The position numbers and the translations under genes are program-made. From assembly GCA_013396635.1 (NCBI GenBank), contig WBMW01005039.1:186001-250000 (forward strand): DNA of 64,000 nucleotides, in the 5' to 3' direction. This document shows positions 14,794 through 28,680 of this stretch, in pieces; within the stretch, counting starts at the first letter, position 1, and every line of letters starts with the position of its first letter. The notes below the pieces were generated by a model. That model searched no databases. It saw only the letters and a list, made by a program, of their open reading frames with translations, and had not been told where the DNA came from. Origin of the DNA: Penelope pileata (lineage: Eukaryota > Chordata > Aves > Galliformes > Cracidae).

Positions 14794-14882
14794 CCTTCCC
14801 ACACTCTCCCTTCTTCCCTCACTCTCCTTTCTTCCCTCACTCTTCCTTCCCACACTCTCCCTTCTTCCCTCACTCTCCCTTC
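14794..14882. repeat. CT-rich minisatellite with a 51-bp higher-order unit
   Basis: A pyrimidine-rich tandem array built from degenerate units of about 17-18 bp resembling CACTCTCCCTTCTTCCCT. The segment starting CCTTCCC at 14794 recurs at 14845, so there is a second-order period of 51 bp: one full copy and about 38 bp of the next. The overlapping open frames on both strands are products of this repeat: Glu/Arg-rich on the minus strand, Ser/Leu/Pro-rich on the plus strand. They are not genes. Confidence 0.85.
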
Positions 14883-16951
14883 AGAGAAATGAAACCTTGC
14901 CTTGGCAAAAAAGAAGTGATTGCATTTCTACCTCCTCTGTCAATATTTTTAAGGTTTTCTTTTTATTACTTTTGGAATTCAGATGTTTTAAGAATAGGCT
15001 TGAAAACAAGGTTTAAAAAAAAGCATGCAAATATATTTGCACATCATGAGCAACTCCACTGAAGCACTCTCAGGGCTTTTTATTATCATTATTTCAGTGC
15101 AGAAAATTGAAAAACGTTTCTAAAATGAAAGGCAGTGAAATTTCACTGAAGTAGTTCACATTTTTTCCATTAGGAATAAAGAAATAAATAACATGAAACA
15201 AAGTAGGAATTAGTTTATTACTTTGAGAACTGAAGCATCTCTTTGGAAACTTCAGACACAGGAATCTGGACTCCCTCAGCAGCTGGATCCAAGCGCAGGA
15301 TCCAGGGCCAAGGGATGTTAAAGCCAACCAAACCCACCCCTTTACAGGGCTGAACCCCCACGTTACCATTGCCTTTCTCAGCTTCAGGCAATGTGGTGCA
15401 ACAGGAAGCCCAAAGGAAAAACGCTCACCCCAAATCTACATGGCTGGTTGCGAAGCAAGGCTAGAGCACCAAAGGAAAAGGCTCTGCCCTGTGCTGAGGC
15501 AGGTGCCCCAGGCAGGCACAAGCAGCCATCCAGCACTCTGGGTGCGTGTATGGGGACAAGGAGAAGGGTGAGCAGCTGGGGAGGGCAGTGCTGAGCTGCT
15601 GCTGCAGGTCCAGGCTGCAGAGACTGAGTTCTCACAAGAGGAGCTCAGCACAGCCTCCGTTCTGCTCCCCAGAGGGAACTGCAGCTCCCTGCACGCCAGC
15701 CCATTTAGCAAGGAAGGGGGAGGCTGGGGTCCACAACCCTTCCTGCTCTGATTCCCTCTCCAGGAGGTTACAGTCTGGTACGAGTGAAGATGTTCTCCTT
15801 GGCTTCAAGATGTTCAAGTATTGCTGGTTTTCCTCCAGCTCTCTGGAAGAACACAATAAAACTAACAGAAAAGCAGGAAAAATAGTTTAGAACAGGGAAA
15901 AGAGCAAAAGAAAAAACCCTCAGTATATTCTACGACTCTCTATACCAGTGAGCAGCAGTCCTGACAGGCACTTGGTCAGAAACAGGCTCCAAACTCAACC
16001 CCAAACAGGTCTCCCCAGCTCAGCCCCATGAGCAAAAAGCCTGCATTGCGTTCACCTGGAAAACAGAATCACTGCAGACTGCTTTAAGAGCCAACATGAC
16101 CTTCCTTCAGCCAAGGCAGTTACTCTCACGTGTGCTGAAGAAAGCATTTCTGTGACTGTACACCAGAGCTGCTCTGCAGGTGACGGGTCTCAGCTCTCCA
16201 TGCTGCGGCTGCACATCAGCAAAGCTTCCCGACACACTTCACAGTCTTTGTTTGAGTAGAGGGTGCTTATTCAGCTGCACAATTCAACCCGTAAGCAGGC
16301 AAATATACACTAGAGTGAAGGCTTTTTTGTTTTCCTGTTACACCCAATTGCCACTTATTCAAGGACTCCTTTTAATGAAGGAGACTAAAATACATAACCA
16401 AACACTCAAAAAAGAACATTCAAAGTGTTACAGGAAATGCTGTTATATTCCCATAGTCTGCCATCATCATGAATTCTCAGCAACTCCACATTAATCAACT
16501 TTATCAGTAAGTGTCTGTACTAGCACTGCACCTCAGAGCCACTAATGCACACTGGGTCACCTCTTCTGAAAGCTTCACAAACACAAACCCAGGTGACTGT
16601 CTGTCCCCAGAGAGCTCACTCATGGTGAGTTTCTTCTCTAATGAGCTTTACCCACTTGGCACAGCACCTCAACACAGACATAGCTGATTTCTCAACCCCA
16701 GACTACGGTGCCATCAGTTACCCTGTGGGTTCTATTCACTGCCCATGTCTCCTTGGGACAAGAGGTGATTCCTAAACCTGGCACAGGTGGTTATTTCTGG
16801 GTGATTCTGCTAAGTACTCACCATAACACTGCAGAAGTGTTGCTACACCACTGTAATCCTGTCTGTGAGCAACACGAAAACTGTCAGTATAGTCTTCCCT
16901 CACAGAACTATTTGTAGTATTTTTGGCATTTATTTCTGTGGGAGATAAAGT
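14883..16951. other. Non-coding sequence, moderately GC-rich at 15.2-15.8 kb
   Basis: The part at about 15240-15790 is visibly richer in G and C and carries several overlapping open frames of up to 114 codons on both strands. None has a recognisable domain, and their overlap on both strands is what GC-rich non-coding DNA produces. An unannotated exon cannot be excluded but is not supported. Confidence 0.5.
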
Positions 16952-17222
16952 TCATAGAATCATTGAGGTTGGAAAAGACCTCTAAGATCATCCAAGTCCA
17001 ACCATCCACCTACCACCAAGATTACGCATTAAGCCACTAAGCCATGTCCCTTAGTACCTCACCTAGACATTTATTGAACACCTCCATGGATGGTGACTCC
17101 TCCACCTCCCTGGGCAGCCCATTCCAGTGCCTGACCACTCTTTCAGAGACATTTTTCCTAATATCCAGCCTGAACCTCCCCTGGCACAACTTGAGGCCAT
17201 TCCCTCTAGTCCTATCACTAGT
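16952..17222 (-). mobile_element. CR1 LINE retrotransposon, 5'-truncated copy
   Basis: The plus strand shows the antisense of a CR1 3' end. It starts with CATAGAAT, the complement of the 8-bp ATTCTATG terminal repeat typical of CR1. It then runs through the well-known segments GAGGTTGGAAAAGACCTCTA, CCATTCCAGTGCCTGACCAC and TTGAGGCCATTCCCTCTAGT, and breaks off near 17222. The element is therefore on the minus strand, about 270 bp long and truncated at its 5' end, which is how most CR1 copies arise (incomplete target-primed reverse transcription). It matches the CR1 sequence I remember closely, suggesting a relatively young copy. CR1 is the dominant LINE of birds. No coding function remains; the open frame at 17044-17256 is merely antisense CR1. 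Confidence 0.95.
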
Positions 17223-20200
17223 TCAAGAGGAATGTACTGTTAATACAAGATTTTAAAAGGAAAAGGTATCTGTTGTCAGATTCTGAATGCAGGAAAATAA
17301 ATAGTTAAACAGCACAAACTGCAGAGAATCAAATCCAAATGTTTTGCAGTTTGTGTCTTTCTCTTACAAGAATGCTAAATCACTGGGGCCTCAGGTGAAA
17401 CCTACATTTGGTTTACTGGCCTCTTCTTATCATTTCCTACCTGCAGGAACAAAAATTACTTCTTCAGAAGATGCTAAATTACTCAAGCCCTAAAAAAATC
17501 ATTCTATGAAGCCATTCACTGTTGACTACTCCTTAAATACTTTCTAAAATCTGCATCTATTTGTTATTTAGATTATGTACTGTGCCCATTTTAGTATTTG
17601 CCCACATACAGATTTGAGATAAAAGTGAATGTTGTTAGACAAAACACATCAAGCCCAGTTGGATTTGGTGATTTGATCTTCCATTTCTTTAGAGCAGAAG
17701 TGGCTCCTCTATTTGCTTAATATGTTCTGCATTACTTTCACACAAAGTATTCACACTTTTCTTCCCTAGCTCTCAGAATTTAATAAAATTAGGTGGAGGG
17801 GAAAAGGAAGTAGGGTCTCTTAAGGCAAATAATTTCATTAGAAGTTATAGATATGGCAATACAGTATGGTACCTCAAGATTTCTAGTGCCATGTAAGCAA
17901 TAGTCTAGCACATAAATTCTCCTTTTGTCAGGTTCTCCTTTGTGTCACAAGAGTGAGTCACGGTGAATGGTGAATCAGCTGTACAGCTTGCCTCATTCCT
18001 ATTCAGCAGTGTACGTGCTGCACCTTTTTGTTGTCACTACCATTTCTGCAAATTCATACCTGTGAGTGATACCGGTGAAGCTATTGTGCACAAGCTCTCA
18101 TAGGGAGGTATTCATAATTTCTACAGCCTGATTAATTTAACCATGTGGCGGAAACCCTGCGTGCTGCCAGTTCTACACACACCCCAGGAACTGGATTATT
18201 CTGAGGTTACCGTGCACTCAGAGCAGACCTTAGCTCACTCAGCATCCCCCAAAGCACAGCTATGCAGCTTCAGATCATCTCACTCTACAAAGTCACGTAA
18301 CTGCTCTTCCTCTTACAAGCAGGCCATCCAGGTTTTGTCTTGGCTACCTATTCCCAAAATGCAAGAGACCCTCAGCATTTGAGAGTTACCAACACAGGTG
18401 TTTGTTCTGCATTTCTGGTGACATGATGTACACACATGCCACAGCCCTTGCAGACAGCTGCATCATCCAGTGGAGCACTGACACTGAGCAGGGAGCTCCT
18501 TTGATCTCATCTGCACACGGAGAGCAGCTCCCCTTTGCAAAGCTATCCCACATCCCACTGTCAGTGTGTTCCTCAAAGTCTGGCTGCCTGATTTTTTCTT
18601 CAGACACAGTTGCATTGACATTAACCTTTCTTTTCACGTTCTTTTTCATTTCACTTGTGCTAATATTTGGAGTGGTAACTTCTATTCAAACAAAATACAA
18701 ACAGCAACCACCTGTTGTGTTAACTTGTCAGCATATCTGTATGAAGACGAGAGCGTTAGCTGTTTTCCATGGCATCCTCATGCTCCAATGACCAGAGATA
18801 AGGTAACCAGCTTGTGAGAGGTGTAGCATGCAGCTGGAATAAAAAAGCAGTGCAGAGGTGAATTATCACTGACCACATTACTCATTTTACCAGCCATTCA
18901 GACTAGCAACAGGAACATCTTTAGACCATCCCCCAGAAATCTGTCTTTAACAGCAAGGTCACGACAGACACAGACACTGTTTGGAGCAGTGTAAAGCAGA
19001 GGAATGAGACACAAAAAACAGCACAGTCCCTTCAAAGGAACTCTCCTTCACATCCCCAGCCCTCCTAACTGCCAAGTGCAATTTTCGTGCAGTGCACTGT
19101 TCAGAAGCGTGGAGCATTAAGACAAATCTCTTGCTAATGCATAGGTTTGACATTTGCAGATTTATTCAGACATATCAACCATAAAATGGCTCTAACACAA
19201 TCAAAGGACATTATCAGAATTGTCTGTTCCCGGGATGTTTGGCACTCCATAACTCAGATGCATTTAATTCCTCAATAACTCTTGTACATTTGGATAATTT
19301 TGCTGCAGTAATGTATAATCATGCCTAGAGCGATCCATCCTTTAAGAAGTTTAATAAGTTAAATAGGGATCTGCACAGCCCACATTTACTGGTCATCATC
19401 CCATTGGAGAGACCATCCCAGGGTGCCCACATGGCACCATCTCACCCTGTTCCCTGCGAGGCAGCAGTGCCCAGCAGTGCCTTCACGCCAGGTTGCACAG
19501 AGATGGGAGTGAGGCACCCCATCTTCCTGAGCAGTGCCACATAAATCTGCTCTGCAGGGCTCTGCAGAGATGTCAGGGACCACACAAGCTGAAGGACATT
19601 GCCACGTGGGAGATGCTGCAGTCCTTATACTTGTGTGGCAATGCTAAGCTCCCTCTGAATTTCAGTCAGGCTGAAGGTTTTAATCTTAAAAAGAACACAA
19701 CCCTGGAGCGAGAGCCACAAATTCAGGTCTTGTCAGTACTTTAATTATACTGGTTTATTTGCCTTGTTTGTAACTCTACCAGTATGGGATAATTACACTA
19801 ATGGGAAAGCACCACATGCATAGAAACTGTTGCCATCAACAGGAGCAGAATCTATGAAGTCTGAATCCACCCAGAGCATTCTGCTTTATTTCAGGCTGCC
19901 TCCGTTACATTCTTGCGCAAGGACACTGCGGTGCAGCAGTGTGAGATCTGCCTTCCAGGGGATGTGGCCAGCCCAAGGCTGAGCCGGGCTGCTCCCCACA
20001 TCTCTGGGGACCCCATTCCTCCCAGCAGCACCAGACCCAGCAGGGAGCTGAGTGAGGCCGTCCCTGCAGGCCAGGGCACCATGCAGAGCCCTAGGTGCCA
20101 GCTCCACCTCTGACAGAATGCCAACCACCGCAGCGAGGAGCCCAGTGCTGCCAGGAGAGCCAGAGAACTGCTCGCAGTCCTTCAGCTCTCTGCAGGAGCA

Positions 20201-20524
20201 CACAGACATTATCAGCTCCATCCTCTCATAGCAGAGCCAGCAGGGAGAGCACCAGCATAGCCAAAACAGCACTAAATGGATGGTCTTCCACGTCTAACCT
20301 CTACCTCAGACAAGCTGCACCTTTCCAAAAAATATGGCCTCAGAGTAGCCTACAGTAGACAGACATTTATTTCACCAATGACTTGCTCGTTTATGAAGGA
20401 GATAAAAAAGATTAATGTAAAGAAGTTTCTTTAAGATGCTTTTGTTAAACTATTAAGTTTGTGAAGAGCTCTGTCAAAGCTGGCAGAAGCCATTGATCAC
20501 CAAGACAGCTCCTTTCTTCCTTTC

Positions 20525-20553
20525 CTTTTTATTTTTTTATTTTTTTTTTTTTT
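20525..20553. repeat. T-rich simple sequence
   Basis: An interrupted T tract ending in a run of 14 T (20540-20553). Low-complexity sequence. Confidence 0.85.
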
Positions 20554-22982
20554 AGTATTCCCTCAATTATTCAGCTCTTTTCTTATTGCTATTTCTATTT
20601 TGAAGTTGTAAGTGATGATGCTTTTAGGATCAGTGGGCATACCAATAACTCATTTATCAGTATATACTTCGCTCATTTTTCCACTTCTTATCTCAGAAAG
20701 ACCTGGATTTTTGTTGTCTTCAGGTATTAAAGGTTACATAGCTAAACAGCATCAAAGCTGAGAGCAGAAATCACTGAGCACAGTGCCATCCATTGCAATG
20801 AATCTTCAGAGTTTCAAGGGAGACGAAACATTCCTTTGTCATAAATGTTGGTGTTTTTTCTTATAGAATAACATTACATTTCTGTCTATCAGCTCCCCAC
20901 AGGAGAAGGGCTCCAATCCATCTCACACACCAGTCAGATAATATTTCTCAGGATAGGTGAAAAACCCAGTGTCTGCTACAAGATCTCACGTGAGGCACCG
21001 AATTAGGATGAGGAGTGCAGAATAATACCACATCAATGGAAAAGGAACCATACAGAATATAATTAAGCAGACTAGAATTCAGCAAAAGTATTAGCATTAG
21101 CATATTAATATCAGGGTTTAAATGAAAGCTAGGTGAATATTGCCACAGAACGTCACAAAAGCTGTAATAACTCTCTGCTGTCTGGGCCTCAGTTTTTGAT
21201 GTCTCCCTGAACACGTGGCACACCCCATGGCACTGTGCCGAGGCCTTCACTCCGCAGCCATCACCAGCTCAGAACCTAATCCTCAAGCAAGACCCCCAAG
21301 CTCCATCACCCTTAGGCTCCCTCAAAACCTCATCTTCCACTCACAGCCTACAGCCAGGACAATGCCAACACACCGTCACAACATGACTAACACATTACCC
21401 TGCTGCACAGCACGCAGTACACTAAAACAATTGGGTCCTTCAGGGAGAGGAGATGTGCATCAGATACTGTGACAGACAATAAGGCATTGACCCAATATGC
21501 ACGTTAACACAGTACCTACTGGTTTCTAAAAAATGGTAGTTTAGATTCATTGCTCCCACCATGTATTCTGTTTTCAAACACAATTCATTCCACATTTTTA
21601 AATGTAAAAGTTAAAGTCATCCAACAACCAAATCTGAAGAACTTGGTTCTGAATCTATAGCAACGAGATGTTCTCTTAATAGTAAACATCTCAGAAGAAA
21701 ATTTCTTACCTTTTTCTTTTCTTTGCGAGACTCCAGCGCAGAGAATTGCTTTAAGACTATTATACACAACTTTTGGATCCATTTGAATTTGCAAGGCCAA
21801 ACAAACAACTCTGAAAACATCGGCTTAGAAGTTTAAACATCACCTTTATAGAGGAGATGGTACAACTAGATCAGACCTCCAGAAGTCCAGAGATCATCAT
21901 GCATTCAGTTTGAAGCTTCTTAAAGCCTGGCACGTAGAAAAACATCAGGATTTCGAGGTTACCCAGCTAGCTGGTTGTTACTAACCCAAATGCTATTCCA
22001 ACAATACTGTTACTGATCCAAACAAGCTGAAAATTTAGTTCCTAGTCATTTGAAATTAGTTTTACATCTATGCCAAAACTTTGAGGGGCAGTTCCCCCAT
22101 TGCCATGGGTGACCGTTCTCTTTCAGGACATACAGTAGAAGCATATCCTTATGTCTGACAATAAAACACATGCCACATGCAAAACACTGCAAGTTTATTT
22201 GCTAAAAACCAGTTGCCGCATGAAGGACAAGATTCAAACATCATTTCTTCTGCAGGAAGCACGTCAGACCTGAATTACTCATCAGCTTTTGTGGTGGGCT
22301 GAACGTTATTCACGTTTATTCTCTAGTAGGTGAAGTGGCCTTTGTAAAAAGGATGTGGAGACAAGATGGCTTAGGGAATGTGAGCTTGATTCTGCAGGGG
22401 TTTTTTGCTGCTGTTGTTGTTTTTATTTATTTATCTATCTTAATTTAAATAGACTCTAAAAGGCAAACAAAAGAAAAAAGAAGAAAAAAGATGCTGCTGC
22501 AGAAGTTTGGGAAGATGTCCAAAACACTGATTTACAAATCCCCAGATTCAAAATAGGAACCACACAGGTCAACGACATAACATACAACTTCTAGAAGACA
22601 GAGATACCACTCAGACCTTGGCACAAAGACTGGGTCAATACAGCATTTCTTTTGCTGATTGTTGGGGTAGATCTGCAGCATGTTGTCTGCTCATTGTAAC
22701 AGCTGTTCAGAATGGTAAGAGCATGCACCCATGCAGGTATCAGAGAGAAATCATTGCTGCACATCCACACCCCAGCATTCCTGCAGTCTGTCCCCAGAGC
22801 GTAGCAGTGTCTGCAGCAATCACATTAGGAGGAGGTGTACTTTGTGTTTCAGCAGACTGCATTCATAACTCATGCTCTTGGCATAGCAAGCAAGCCTTTG
22901 AATCGATATAAAAATCTCAGCTGAGCTCAATAATCAATAAAAGTGTGAATTTCAGCCTTTTGTTCCTTGGGATACTTCTTGA

Positions 22983-22996
22983 TTTTTTTTTTTTTT
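22983..22996. repeat. T14 mononucleotide run
   Basis: Fourteen consecutive T residues in AT-rich sequence. Confidence 0.85.
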
Positions 22997-23290
22997 AAAT
23001 ATTCTTGTTAATATGTGCATTTGATTGCCAAAACATTGCACAGATTGTACTTTAAGAGGTTTATCCACTGATTCTGTGCATTCATCTTCACATTTATTTT
23101 TGTAAATAAAGATGAAATCTGGGCAGGAACACAAGATTGGTTCAAAAGAACAATTATCATCTGCACAATTTAAATTTGATAAGAGAGCATTTGACACAAG
23201 AAACTCATTGCAATAAATTACTATGATCATTGTTATTTTGAAATTAATTTTGACAAGATCCATTATTGGTAAGCCCTATTAATTTGTTCC

Positions 23291-23324
23291 ATTCTCCTAA
23301 CAGTTCTATTCTCCTAACAGTTTT
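23291..23324. repeat. 17-bp tandem duplication
   Basis: Two head-to-tail copies of ATTCTCCTAACAGTTCT (23291-23307 and 23308-23324) that differ at one base near the end of the second copy. This looks like a small replication-slippage duplication. Confidence 0.9.
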
Positions 23325-26324
23325 TATGGGACACTGAAATCACATATGTCATAAAAAAAATCTCATTTTAAAGTATTATTAAAACTTAATGCAATGGCAG
23401 TAAAATTATCCATATTATACAATGTGTTCATTGTTATGAAAAATGGTAACTTGCTAAATAACATAATAGGCTTAGTGAGAAAAGGAAATTTGTATTGCAT
23501 GTGAATAAATCTGCTTTACAACATATTATTTCAGTACCTCCCCTAGAAAATAGAAGTGAGAGAAATTAAAATCACGTATTTTGGAGGGTAGAAGTTATAA
23601 TACTGGAAATTTCTATATTGCTGCAATATTTTCTTTGTAAGTTTCATAAGCAGATCATGATCTTGGGGTGACACTAACGATGTGTCTGTGGGGATATCTG
23701 GACCATTTTCACATATTTTCTTTTCAATAAGTGAAAACTAGAAATTCTCCCAGTTGCAGATGATGAATCAGACCTGGATAACTTGCTCACCTGTGGGAAT
23801 GCAAAGCATGAGTTTCTCTTATTTGTACACGAACAGAGTGCAAATGAAAATTGGGACAACTCCAGCAGCAGCCCCTTTGCTCTAATGGAAATCTCAGGAT
23901 CAGGCACAGTGCAGTCACCACCCTAAATCAAGGAAATGCAATTGCCTGCTGACAAAGTATTCAGAGGTGAACAATTCTGCTAAATTTAAGCAATGCCAGG
24001 GGAATGCTGTTCCCAGTCTTCAAGTCATGAGCTCGTTCAAGAGCTACTACAGAACTTACTCCAAATACCTATGGGAGATTCTCTTTTAAAGAGAAGGCAA
24101 GGATAATGCGTCAGAAAACAGTCATTATTCCTATAATAAATTACTGTTAAACTTCAGCACTTCCCTTGGACCACAGCAGTAAGCATTACATAATACAGAC
24201 CATAAAGATTCAGATTAGAGGAGTCCCAATACAGAAATATACTCATGTTTGATCTTTTCTGGTGAGAAGCGAGGAAAAAGTGAGCTTTTGTGAAACAGTA
24301 CAGTAAAGCAACTGCCACAAAGCAGATTATGCCTAAATTTCTACTAGTACATAGGAACATCAGTTTCTCAATACTTGCTCACTATCTTGGAAATTAGCCT
24401 TTTCATTTACTTTTAACCAGGTCTTGCATGGTTGCCACACCCATACAGAATCCAGTCAGTCCATTCCAAAAGAACCCATCGAGGAGTTAACTCACTTTCA
24501 CAGATCAGGTATCTGGATTAATAGGTTTCCCTAGAATTCATCACATTTTGCATAAAATGCAGAGAGGAACTTAGAAGATACTCCAGGAAGCACTCAGTAT
24601 TTATTCCACCAGATTAATCAATTCCTACTGATTGAGCCACAATTAAACTACAGGAGAGCTCACAATACTCTAGATACCAACACATTCCCTTTTGCCTTTG
24701 TCAAAATAACCCTGAGGCTGATAGCCAGCCATTATGACTGTGATGATGAGTGAGCTGATTTAAATGCGGATGCCACAGGCACATTGAGTAGCTGCAACCT
24801 GTTCTGCTGAAGTTACTGATGCTATTGCATCTCTGCATAGCTATTTTCTAGTAAATTACATAAAGATGCAGAGAGCAAAGCTAAGGATACAAATAAAGGA
24901 ATCAAACATCGATATCAAATGAGTTATAATCTCAAAGTTTTGTAGTCTAGATAGAAGTAGAAAGACCAGAAGCTTTAAAACATAATTGCTCTTCCAAAAC
25001 CACCACAATCTTTCAAAGACAAAAAAATATATACAAATCTCTGCTGACATTTTCCCTCTGAAATTGTGATGAAATAAAGTAGAAAACTGGAAAATGAATA
25101 CCACATCCTCTGAACAAGTCCTAAATTATTTTTATGAGTTATATTCAGCCAAAATAAATGTTTTCAGCTCTCTTAAAGAGCATCTGATCAGTATATTTCA
25201 GCTGTTCTACTTTCACAGGTAGCAAAGACTAGAAAAATTCTACTTAATTGAAGACAAAATAATTACTGCTGAATAATCTAGAATAAAAATCATTTGTTCA
25301 GTAAACAAGATGCATAATAATGAAATAAAATGCTGCTGAAGTATAGGTCATGCAAATGTCTCTCATTAACAACACCAACAAGCAGCTTTATAGCTACTTC
25401 ATCACCATAAAGTTTTCACCAGCTCCTCAGCAGAGATCGTTTGCTGTGCGTAGTTATAGGCCTCAGCTTCACTGAAACTCAGTAGAACTTCCCCAAGTTC
25501 TATCATAGATTTCTTGTAAGCAAAGCCAAGCACTTTTGTAGCAGTCCAGGAAGAAGACGAGCAACTAAAAAATAGCAATAGAAGTGTTTGCTAAACTGTC
25601 ATAAACTTTATTCTCCAAGTTTCCTTTGAAGAATGTAATAAGTAGAAGTGGCAAGAGTTTTCCTCGGTGTACAATAGAAAGTGACAAATTTTAGAGAGAA
25701 AGATAAAGCATCTCAAGACTTTAATGCCCCACAGAAACTTCTAGCTTATTTTTCTTTTCACCTAAAACAACTGACATTCCTATGATCAGGTTGTATTCAA
25801 TGCAGTTGGATAGTTGTATATATTCATTGTATTTTTCAATATATTACCTGATTTGATACAGTGTTGGAAGAGAAAAAGTCTTTGGAAATGAAGGAGGTAT
25901 GAAACAATTTAAAAACCAATAGTTTTTAAAAACCACTCTGCTTTTTTTTTTTTCCTCCAAATTTCACTTTTATTATTCTGCTAGTTTATGTTACCATCAA
26001 GAAGAGAACATTCCTCAACAAGGAATTTAATAAGAAGGTAATGAACTGAAAGACAATGAAGTAAAATACATAGAGATTGTTAATGTACTGACTGGTTGAG
26101 ATACCACCATTACATGGAGCAGAAACCTTTCAGAACAGCGTCACTCTAGATTATTATTTTCGTCAGTTTCATCAAATGAAAGGTGAAATATAACTACAAG
26201 AATGTCCATATTAAGGAGAGTCAGTGTGGCAGAACACAGTTGCTAGAACAAAAACTTTTCCTGTGCGTTGAAAGAAGGACATTCACCATCACAGTATGAA
26301 GACCGATGCTTCCACGGAACAGTA

Positions 26325-27080
26325 GAACAGGAATAGAACAGTTCACTTGGAAGGGAGCTACAAATATCATCAAGTCCAAGTGCCTGACCACTTCAGGGCT
26401 AACCAAAAGCTAAAGAATATTTTTTAAGGCATTATCCATACGCTCCTTGAGCGCTAACAGGCATGGCAATCAACCACCTCACTAGGAGGACTGTTCCAGT
26501 GTTTGGCCACTCCCACAGTAAATAACTATTCCCTAACGCCCAGTCCAAAATGCCCCAGAACAGCTTTGGGCCATTCCCATGCATCCTGACATCTGTAACT
26601 AAGAACAGACCAGCACCTTCCTCTCCATTTCCCCTCCTCTGGAAGTTGTAGGAAACAACGAGGCCACCTCTCAGCCTCTCTTCCCCTGACTGGAAGATCC
26701 ACCTGTCCTCAGCCTGGACATGCCTTCCAGCCCTTTCACCAGCTTCATTGCCATCCTCTGGAGTCTTACAAGGACCTCAAGACCCTTTTGATATTGTGGA
26801 GCCCAAAACTGTACACAATATTCAAGGTGAGGTCACACCAATGCTGAACATAACCAAGAGAATCACCTCTTTTGGCAGGCTGACGATGCTGCGTTTAATG
26901 AACCCCAAAATGCAGTTTGCCCTCTTTGCTACCAGGGCACACTGCTGGCTCGTACTGAGCTGTTGTCACTCTCAGGTCCCTTTCTGCAGGGCTGTTCTCC
27001 AGCCGCTCACCTCCCAGTCTGTACCCGTGTCTGGCATTACTCCATCTCAGGTGTAGAACTTGGCATTTCCTTGTTGGATT
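26325..27080 (-). mobile_element. CR1 LINE retrotransposon, older and longer copy
   Basis: About 750 bp of antisense CR1 reads along the plus strand. Landmarks in order are: TTGGAAGGGA...CATCAAGTCCAA (near 26348-26378), TGTTCCAGTG followed by TGGCCACTCC (near 26492), GCCCAAAACTGTACACAATA (near 26802), GGTGAGGTCACACCAATGCT, GCCCTCTTTGCTACCAGGGC and TCCCTTTCTGCAGGGCTGTT (near 26976). This order matches the 3' untranslated region and the end of the reverse-transcriptase frame of CR1, with the element on the minus strand. It is clearly more diverged than the copy at 17 kb, with many substitutions and small indels and no intact reading frame, so it is probably a much older insertion of another subfamily. 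Both boundaries are approximate, to about 15 bp. Confidence 0.92.
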
Positions 27081-28680
27081 TTCCTGTTTCTACTCAAAAC
27101 CATACTGTTAGTTCCTTTTAATCTACATGGAAAGCACATTTTCCATAGATTGGCGATCCATTTACATAGCATTTGAACAAAGAAAAAGGCTAAAAGGAAA
27201 GAAGGCATTAATGAAATTCAGATCCCATAACCACTGCCAATACTTTTTCTGACAAATTCAACGTACTGCACCGTATTACTTCCAATTTTTCAGGCAGAAT
27301 GTTAACTATGGAAAATTCTAAGGGAGAGGACTATCAAAACAAAATAAGCCATGGTAAAGTGCACACTGAGAAAGGCACACAGCCAGCTATTTGACCAGTT
27401 GTTCAACGGACATTTAAGAAGGCAAAACATTCAACATGATATACTGAGAATGAAGCCTTTTGAGTTACATAAATGAACTGAATTCATCAGTCTCTCATTC
27501 CTCAGTCTTGGGTTTACCATGTTTGGAGCCTGTTGCTGCTGGTTCAGTCAAAAATCATCTGGTTGTGGGACAAGGCCAGAGGGAGGGCTGTATTTCATTC
27601 CCTGACTTTTCAGTGTTTGGAGTATTCTCACGATCAGACTGCCTCATTTTTCTCACGCCCAGACCTATGCAGGTTTGTTGACTGTCTGTACATTTGTGTA
27701 GATTTGATAGATACCTGCTTTTCAGCACACACTTGGAGTTCTCCCTGCTAAGATTTTCCATTTGCCTGTGTTCATTTCCTCACTTCCATTTTTGTTCCAG
27801 ATCCATTGCACTGTTGTTGTGCCATCCAAGTCTGGTTCAGCAATCCAGCATTGACAAGCCCATGGTTTTATATATACACACCTCCAGCCTGGTGGATTCT
27901 ACACAGATTTGATAACTAGTCACTGAAAACAACTCCCAAAATAAGTGTTAAATTCTCTCAATCAGGAAATTTACAAACACAGGGATTCCTATCTTAAAGA
28001 TGGAACATGATGGCCTCCAATATTCGTGAGATCAAACAAAAATAGAAAGTCCACCTTTTCTAGCCTTGTAGGTTGATTTAATTGTTCAGTTTTTCATGGT
28101 ATTACCTGTTTCATAGGCATGCAAGCTTTTGTAATGCTGCTGCTCAAATTCAGAGCAACCATCACTGATGACAAATATTTTGCACAATAGGTTGAACAAA
28201 TTTGAGCTAGCTTTATCAGTGGATATTATGAATGCATCAGTTCTACTCTGGTTCAAGGTTTATATTCTTTTATAGCTTAATCTTAGCTAGGAGAACTAAC
28301 TTCATACAAGAACACATCGGTATTTATTAAAGACTAATTCTGCAAAGACTTGAATAATTTATCAAGGCTACTTTCCTAAAGAAATGGACACAACTGTTTA
28401 AGTTAATTTTTAAAACCTTTGTCATCATAAACAGCTCCAAACACGCAGACATTACAATAGCATTCTGCAATATGGAATTATCTTGCAGAGGATCTATAAA
28501 TGCTTATCTTTTATAAATACAAGCAAATAAAGGAAGGTGCCAGAGGAAAGGAATAATTCTCAGAAATCTAACCATCTTTATACTGAAAAGCTTAGAATTT
28601 AAATGGGAATAGCAGCAGACAAGCCACACTGAAATACATTGAACGCAATCATTTCTCTCCTTAAATACATAATATAACTA
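27081..28680. other. Non-coding sequence, no gene recognised
   Basis: Contains overlapping short open frames at 27460-27912 on both strands without any recognised domain. Nothing else supportable. Confidence 0.5.

Larger units (their letters stand above)
17223..26324. other. Non-coding sequence, no gene recognised
   Basis: About 9 kb without an identifiable gene. The stretch 19380-20300 is somewhat GC-richer, with overlapping open frames on both strands up to 128 codons (minus, 19886-20272); no domain is visible. The stretch 22900-25900 is strongly AT-rich. T-rich tracts and a short tandem duplication are listed separately. Confidence 0.5.

Noticed and set aside
14568..14873. Glu/Arg-rich repeat protein on the minus strand
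   Set aside because: Its repeats come from the CT-rich minisatellite.
17044..17256. Plus-strand 70-codon frame
   Set aside because: It is antisense to the CR1 element and not a gene.
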